Assembly (NCBI GenBank): GCA_016870515.1
Contig: VGBL01000008.1
Location: forward strand, 26,339 to 90,338
Length of the DNA: 64,000 nucleotides
Source of the DNA: Actinomycetota bacterium
GTDB lineage: Bacteria; Actinomycetota; Actinomycetes; S36-B12
Reading direction: 5' to 3'
Position 1 is the first letter of the stretch. Every line of letters begins with the position of its first letter. A program made the position numbers and the translations under genes. This document shows positions 60,909 through 64,000 of this stretch, in pieces. Below the pieces are notes generated by a model that was given only the letters and a program-made list of their open reading frames with translations, was not told the origin of the DNA and did not search any database.

Positions 60909-60970
60909 GCCGATTGCGCAGGTGTGCCGGGGTCTCCCTCATGAACGGTATGCACAGGTGCGCAGTCGGC
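60909..60970. repeat. Intergenic palindrome, copy C
   Basis: Begins GCCGATTGCGCAGGTGTGCC and ends TGCGCAGTCGGC. The outer 12-bp arms match in 11 positions, and pairing continues imperfectly inward. Located between recO and uppS, it shares the 20-nt core with copies A and B. Confidence 0.6.
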
Positions 60971-61003
60971 GCGGGACGGGGCCGGCTAGTAGCCCGGCGG
61001 TGA

Positions 61004-61009
61004 CAGGAT
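61004..61009 (+). promoter_or_regulatory. Possible -10 (CAGGAT) for uppS
   Basis: CAGGAT ends six bases before GTG 61016. It has C instead of T at the first position, so it is weaker than the other predicted -10 elements. Confidence 0.3.
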
Positions 61010-61015
61010 GGGCGG

Positions 61016-61822
61016 GTGCCCCGTCGGTCCGTCGTTCCCCCGACGCCCCATCCCAGTGGTGCGCGTCCTCCGGGGATCCCACGGGCTCTCGTGCCCCGGC
61101 ACGTGGCGGTCGTGATGGACGGCAACGGTCGCTGGGCCAAGGAGCGCGGCCTACCCCGCACCGCCGGTCACGAGGCCGGGGAGTTCGCACTCCTTGACTG
61201 CGTCCACGGCGCGATCGAAATGGGTATCGGCTGGCTGTCGGCGTATGCCTTCTCCACCGAGAACTGGAAGCGGTCACCCGACGAGGTGCGCTTCCTCATG
61301 GGGTTCAATCGCGATGTCGTGCACCGACGGCGAGACGAGATGCACGCGCTGGGTGTGCGGGTGCGCTGGGCGGGGCAGCCGAAGCGCCTGTGGAAGAGCG
61401 TGATCACGGAGCTGGAGTACGCCGAGGAGCTCACTCGGGACAACGATGTCCTCACCCTGACGATGTGCGTCAACTACGGCGGCCGCGCCGAGATCGCCGA
61501 TGCGGCAGCGGCCATCGCTCGTGGCGTCGCGGAAGGCCGCATTGATCCGGTCAAGGTCGATGAGCGCATGATCGCCCGACATCTCTATGAACCGGACATG
61601 CCCGATGTCGACCTCTTCGTGCGATCCTCGGGTGAGCAGCGCACGAGCAACTTCCTCCTATGGGAGTCGGCGTACGCCGAAATGGTCTTCCTCGACACCT
61701 TCTGGCCCGACTTCGATCGACGGCATCTGTGGCAGGCATGTGAGACCTACGCCGCGCGCGACCGTCGTTATGGTGGAGCGGTGCCCAATGCCGTGATGCC
61801 CGAGGGCGAGGGGACACCGTGA
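61016..61822 (+). CDS. uppS: Isoprenyl transferase (cis-prenyl diphosphate synthase, UppS type)
   Basis: 268 residues. It condenses isopentenyl diphosphate in cis configuration to make the undecaprenyl or decaprenyl carrier for cell-wall synthesis. The signature [26 protein letters not shown] has the catalytic D-G-N-G-R-W-A, and [37 protein letters not shown] is the second substrate site. The start is GTG 61016. Its stop overlaps the next GTG (GTGA), so the permease is coupled to it. Confidence 0.95.
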   Translation: MPRRSVVPPTPHPSGARPPGIPRALVPRHVAVVMDGNGRWAKERGLPRTAGHEAGEFALLDCVHGAIEMGIGWLSAYAFSTENWKRSPDEVRFLMGFNRDVVHRRRDEMHALGVRVRWAGQPKRLWKSVITELEYAEELTRDNDVLTLTMCVNYGGRAEIADAAAAIARGVAEGRIDPVKVDERMIARHLYEPDMPDVDLFVRSSGEQRTSNFLLWESAYAEMVFLDTFWPDFDRRHLWQACETYAARDRRYGGAVPNAVMPEGEGTP

Positions 61823-62799
61823 CGGTGCCGTCCGGTCAACGTCAGGGCTACCGCCCCGGCAGTCTCGAGCTCCTCGCCATCGGCCTGGTATTGCTGATCG
61901 TCGGCCAGCGCTGGCTGGTCGGGCTCTTCGACGATCCAGCCGTGCAGACCGGGGCGACGATCTTCGTCTCGATCGTCGTGCAGGCGCTGCCCTTCCTCGT
62001 GCTCGGCGTCGTCCTTTCGGGGGCCATCGCGGCCTTCGTGCCCGCCTCATTCTGGAAGAAGGCCCTGCCCAAGAATCCCGCCCTCGCCGTGCCCGTGGCC
62101 GGCGCCGCCGGCGCGGTCCTTCCCGGGTGCGAGTGCGCGTCGGTCCCGGTCGCCAACGGCCTGATGTCGCGCGGAGTCGCCCCCGCCGCAGCACTGGCCT
62201 TCCTGCTCTCCGCGCCCGCGATCAACCCGATCGTGCTCGCCTCGACCTTCGTCGCTTTCCCCGGCGAGCCCATGATGGTTGTGGCGCGCTTCGTCGCATC
62301 GCTGGCGACGGCGGTCATCATGGGCTGGCTCTGGCTGCGCTTCGGCAAGGCCAAGTGGCTGCGGATCGGGCCCCGCGACCACCTGGTCGGCGCTAGCCCC
62401 TGGCATACCTTCCGGCTCACGGCGACGCATGACTTCCTGCACGCGGGCGGATTCCTCGTCATCGGCGGGCTCTTCGCCGCTGCGCTCAATGTCGTCGTGC
62501 CCCAGCAGTGGCTCGCCGCGGTGGCCGACCAGCCCATCCTGTCGGTGCTCGTTCTGGCTTTGCTCGCGGTGCTGCTGAGCATCTGCTCGGAGGCCGACGC
62601 CTTCGTCGCCGCGAGCCTCACCGAGTTCTCACTCACCGCCAAGCTTGCCTTCCTCGTGGTCGGTCCCATGGTCGATCTGAAGCTCATCTCGCTCCAGGCC
62701 GGTACCTTCAGTGGGAAGTTCGCCACGCGCTTCGCGCCGACGACCTTCGTCGTGGCGGTGATCTTCAGCCTGCTCGTGGGTTGGTGGCTGCTCACATGA
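61819..62799 (+). CDS. ArsP_1/DUF318-type permease
   Basis: A 326-residue membrane protein with eight to ten helices. [48 protein letters not shown] holds the conserved C-E-C, and the second half repeats the theme with [14 protein letters not shown]. Such permeases are found with TIGR03943 proteins (the YcgR/YcgQ pair of Bacillus), which belong to the Zur zinc-starvation regulon; the ArsP name comes from organoarsenical exporters. A role in metal homeostasis is inferred from the neighbours. Confidence 0.8.
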   Translation: MTVPSGQRQGYRPGSLELLAIGLVLLIVGQRWLVGLFDDPAVQTGATIFVSIVVQALPFLVLGVVLSGAIAAFVPASFWKKALPKNPALAVPVAGAAGAVLPGCECASVPVANGLMSRGVAPAAALAFLLSAPAINPIVLASTFVAFPGEPMMVVARFVASLATAVIMGWLWLRFGKAKWLRIGPRDHLVGASPWHTFRLTATHDFLHAGGFLVIGGLFAAALNVVVPQQWLAAVADQPILSVLVLALLAVLLSICSEADAFVAASLTEFSLTAKLAFLVVGPMVDLKLISLQAGTFSGKFATRFAPTTFVVAVIFSLLVGWWLLT

Positions 62800-63533
62800 G
62801 GCGAGACGTCCAGGCGGTCGTCCTCATCCTCGTCGGCGGCGCCGTCCTGCGGATCACTCTCGGTGACACCTTCCTCAACTACGTCCAGGAGGGCATGCGT
62901 CCCTGGCTGCTGCTGTCGGGGGGCATCCTCGTCGTCCTCGGCGTACTCGCCCTCATCGACGTGCTGCGCAAGGGGCGTGAGGCAGCGGACGAAGAAACAC
63001 CGCACGACGAGCCCCACGAGCGTGACCATGGGCACGGGCACGGGTCGGGCGGTCCGCGCGCGGCATGGCTTCTCCTCCTGCCGGTGCTCGCGATATTCCT
63101 CATCGCACCGCCCGCGCTCGGTGCCTACGCCGCCGCTCGAGATGTGGCCAACTCCGCGCCACCACAGGAGGCCAAGGCGCCTCCGCTGCCTCCCGGTGAT
63201 CCGGCGCAGGTCACCGTCGCGGAGTACGTCGGACGCGCCGTCTGGGACGATGGCCTCACACTCATCGACCGGACGGTGGAGATGACGGGATTCGTCACGC
63301 CGGATCCGGCGGGCGACTGGTGGATCAGCCGCATGGCTGTCGCCTGCTGCGCGGCGGATGCGATCGCCTCCAAGGTCAAGGTGCTGAACGCACCGGATCT
63401 GCCGGCGGACACGTGGGTGACCATCACGGGCCGCTGGGTGCCGGGAGGCGGCACCAAGAACGACACGGCCATCCCGCTGATCGAGGTCATCGATCTCGTG
63501 GAAGTCCCGCAGCCCAGGAACCCCTACGAGTAG
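62796..63533 (+). CDS. TIGR03943 family putative membrane protein, His-rich loop
   Basis: 245 residues: two N-terminal helices (VQAVVLILVGGAVLRITLG; WLLLSGGILVVLGVLALIDVL), a His/Asp/Glu-rich loop (PHDEPHERDHGHGHG) likely to bind metal, a third helix (AAWLLLLPVLAIFLIAPPALGAY), and an exterior domain with VTVAEYVGRAVWDDGLTLIDRTVEMTGFV and MAVACCAADAIASKVKV. In Bacillus the homologue YcgQ is with the permease YcgR under Zur control. ATG 62796 overlaps the permease stop; the ORF-track start is upstream in another gene. Function unknown. Confidence 0.82.
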   Translation: MRRDVQAVVLILVGGAVLRITLGDTFLNYVQEGMRPWLLLSGGILVVLGVLALIDVLRKGREAADEETPHDEPHERDHGHGHGSGGPRAAWLLLLPVLAIFLIAPPALGAYAAARDVANSAPPQEAKAPPLPPGDPAQVTVAEYVGRAVWDDGLTLIDRTVEMTGFVTPDPAGDWWISRMAVACCAADAIASKVKVLNAPDLPADTWVTITGRWVPGGGTKNDTAIPLIEVIDLVEVPQPRNPYE

Positions 63534-63561
63534 GAGTTCCCGGCGGGACCATCCAGGGGCT

Positions 63562-63592
63562 TATTGACAGACATTTTCATTAAGAGTAGAGT
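63562..63592 (+). promoter_or_regulatory. Promoter with Zur-like operator upstream of znuA-like gene
   Basis: TTGACA (63564-63569), a 17-bp spacer and TAGAGT (63587-63592) form a near-consensus promoter. Across it lies TATTGACAGACATTTTCATTA (63562-63582), an imperfect palindrome whose right arm ATTTTCATTA fits the actinobacterial Zur half-site. The left arm matches the symmetric arm at six of ten positions. The transcript would carry a leader of about 125 bases. Confidence 0.6.
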
Positions 63593-63723
63593 GGCGGAGC
63601 CGGCCCGGGTCATGGGGTGGCCCTGACGCTGGGGTCAGTCCGCCCTCGCCCACCTCGTCTCGCGATGGCGATAGCGATTCGGGCCGGCACCACAAGGTCA
63701 CCGCCACATATCAAGGAGCTCAC

Positions 63724-64000
63724 ATGACCACCCGCCCCCTTCGGAGCCTCGTCGCCGCAGCATTGGCGGCGGCAATGGGACTTGCCGGCGCTGCCGCGTG
63801 GATTTCCCCCGCTGCGGCCTCTGAGCGGTCCTCCTGCCCTGCAAAGCCACTGCGTGTCGTGGTCAGCGTCAACCAGTGGGGGGACATCACGCGCCAACTG
63901 GCCGGTTCCTGCGCCAAGGTGGTGCAGATTCTCACCGACCCCAACATCGATCCGCATGACTACGTCCCCAATGCGAAGGCCAAGAAGCGCTTCGCGGGTG
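63724..64000 (+). CDS. Metal ABC transporter substrate-binding protein (ZnuA-like), N-terminal part
   Basis: Only 92 codons lie in the window. The signal peptide MTTRPLRSLVAAALAAAMGLAGAAAWISPAAA is followed by CPAKPLRVVVSVNQWGDITRQLAGSCAKVVQILTDPNIDPHDYVPNAKAKKRFAG, the start of a cluster A-I periplasmic-type metal receptor; the His in DPHDY is the first metal ligand of ZnuA-like proteins. AAGGAG lies five bases before ATG 63724. The upstream Zur-like site suggests that the metal is zinc. The 3' part, and probably the ABC transporter genes, continue beyond 64000. Confidence 0.85.
   Translation, partial: MTTRPLRSLVAAALAAAMGLAGAAAWISPAAASERSSCPAKPLRVVVSVNQWGDITRQLAGSCAKVVQILTDPNIDPHDYVPNAKAKKRFAG

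Overview
This window is a gene-dense, high-GC stretch of an actinobacterial (Actinomycetota) chromosome. The evidence is gene order: tig-clpP1-clpP2-clpX, folC-DUF4233-ndk, mreBCD-mrdA-rodA, the radical-SAM/DUF2344 pair before RNase E, rplU-rpmA-obgE-proB-proA, nadD-LCP-rsfS-gpgP-octT, hrcA-dnaJ-rsmE, phoH-ybeY-CBS-cdd-like-era and recO-uppS. GTG and TTG starts are common and many neighbours overlap by ATGA or GTGA. A complete mreBCD/mrdA/rodA set implies a rod-shaped cell with lateral wall elongation, which argues against mycobacteria and corynebacteria; I cannot name the genus from the sequence.

Layout. 1-2.9 kb: a partial SRPBCC gene, a probably frameshifted small gene, a small membrane protein, an aldo/keto reductase and a YbaK-type deacylase. 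2.9-7.4 kb: divergent tRNA-Gly and tRNA-Pro, then trigger factor and the ClpP1P2/ClpX protease. 7.4-14 kb: a dead sulfotransferase gene, valS, folC, a DUF4233 gene, ndk and a membrane alpha/beta-hydrolase. 14-20 kb: rod-elongation cluster. 20-25 kb: radical SAM pair and RNase E. 25-30 kb: ribosomal proteins L21/L27, Obg, proline synthesis. 30-35.4 kb: a DUF559 gene bracketed by palindromic repeats, nadD to octT, and a decaying lysoplasmalogenase (YhhN) gene. 35.4-46.4 kb: leuS, GNAT, YcaQ-type glycosylase, a secreted protein, DegV, ComEA/ComEC, HolA, S20. 46.5-57 kb: LepA, HemW, CIRCE-controlled hrcA-dnaJ, RsmE, HIT, PhoH, YbeY, CBS protein. 57-64 kb: EamA exporter, Era, AI-2E family protein, RecO, UppS, then a probable zinc-responsive permease/TIGR03943/ZnuA set.

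Most genes are core housekeeping functions in ordinary order. The less ordinary content is: (i) a recurrent TAnnnT (-10) motif exactly 6-8 nt before start codons, suggesting that many of these mRNAs are leaderless; (ii) dispersed intergenic palindromes sharing a 20-nt core, two of which bracket a DUF559 endonuclease-like gene; (iii) genes broken by in-frame nonsense codons or a frameshift; (iv) strong hairpins in the leaders of rne, clpX, rpsT and phoH; and (v) an octT start codon 3 nt after a tRNA. I found no CRISPR array, prophage, insertion sequence, rRNA or transposase. No single convincing new multi-gene system is visible.
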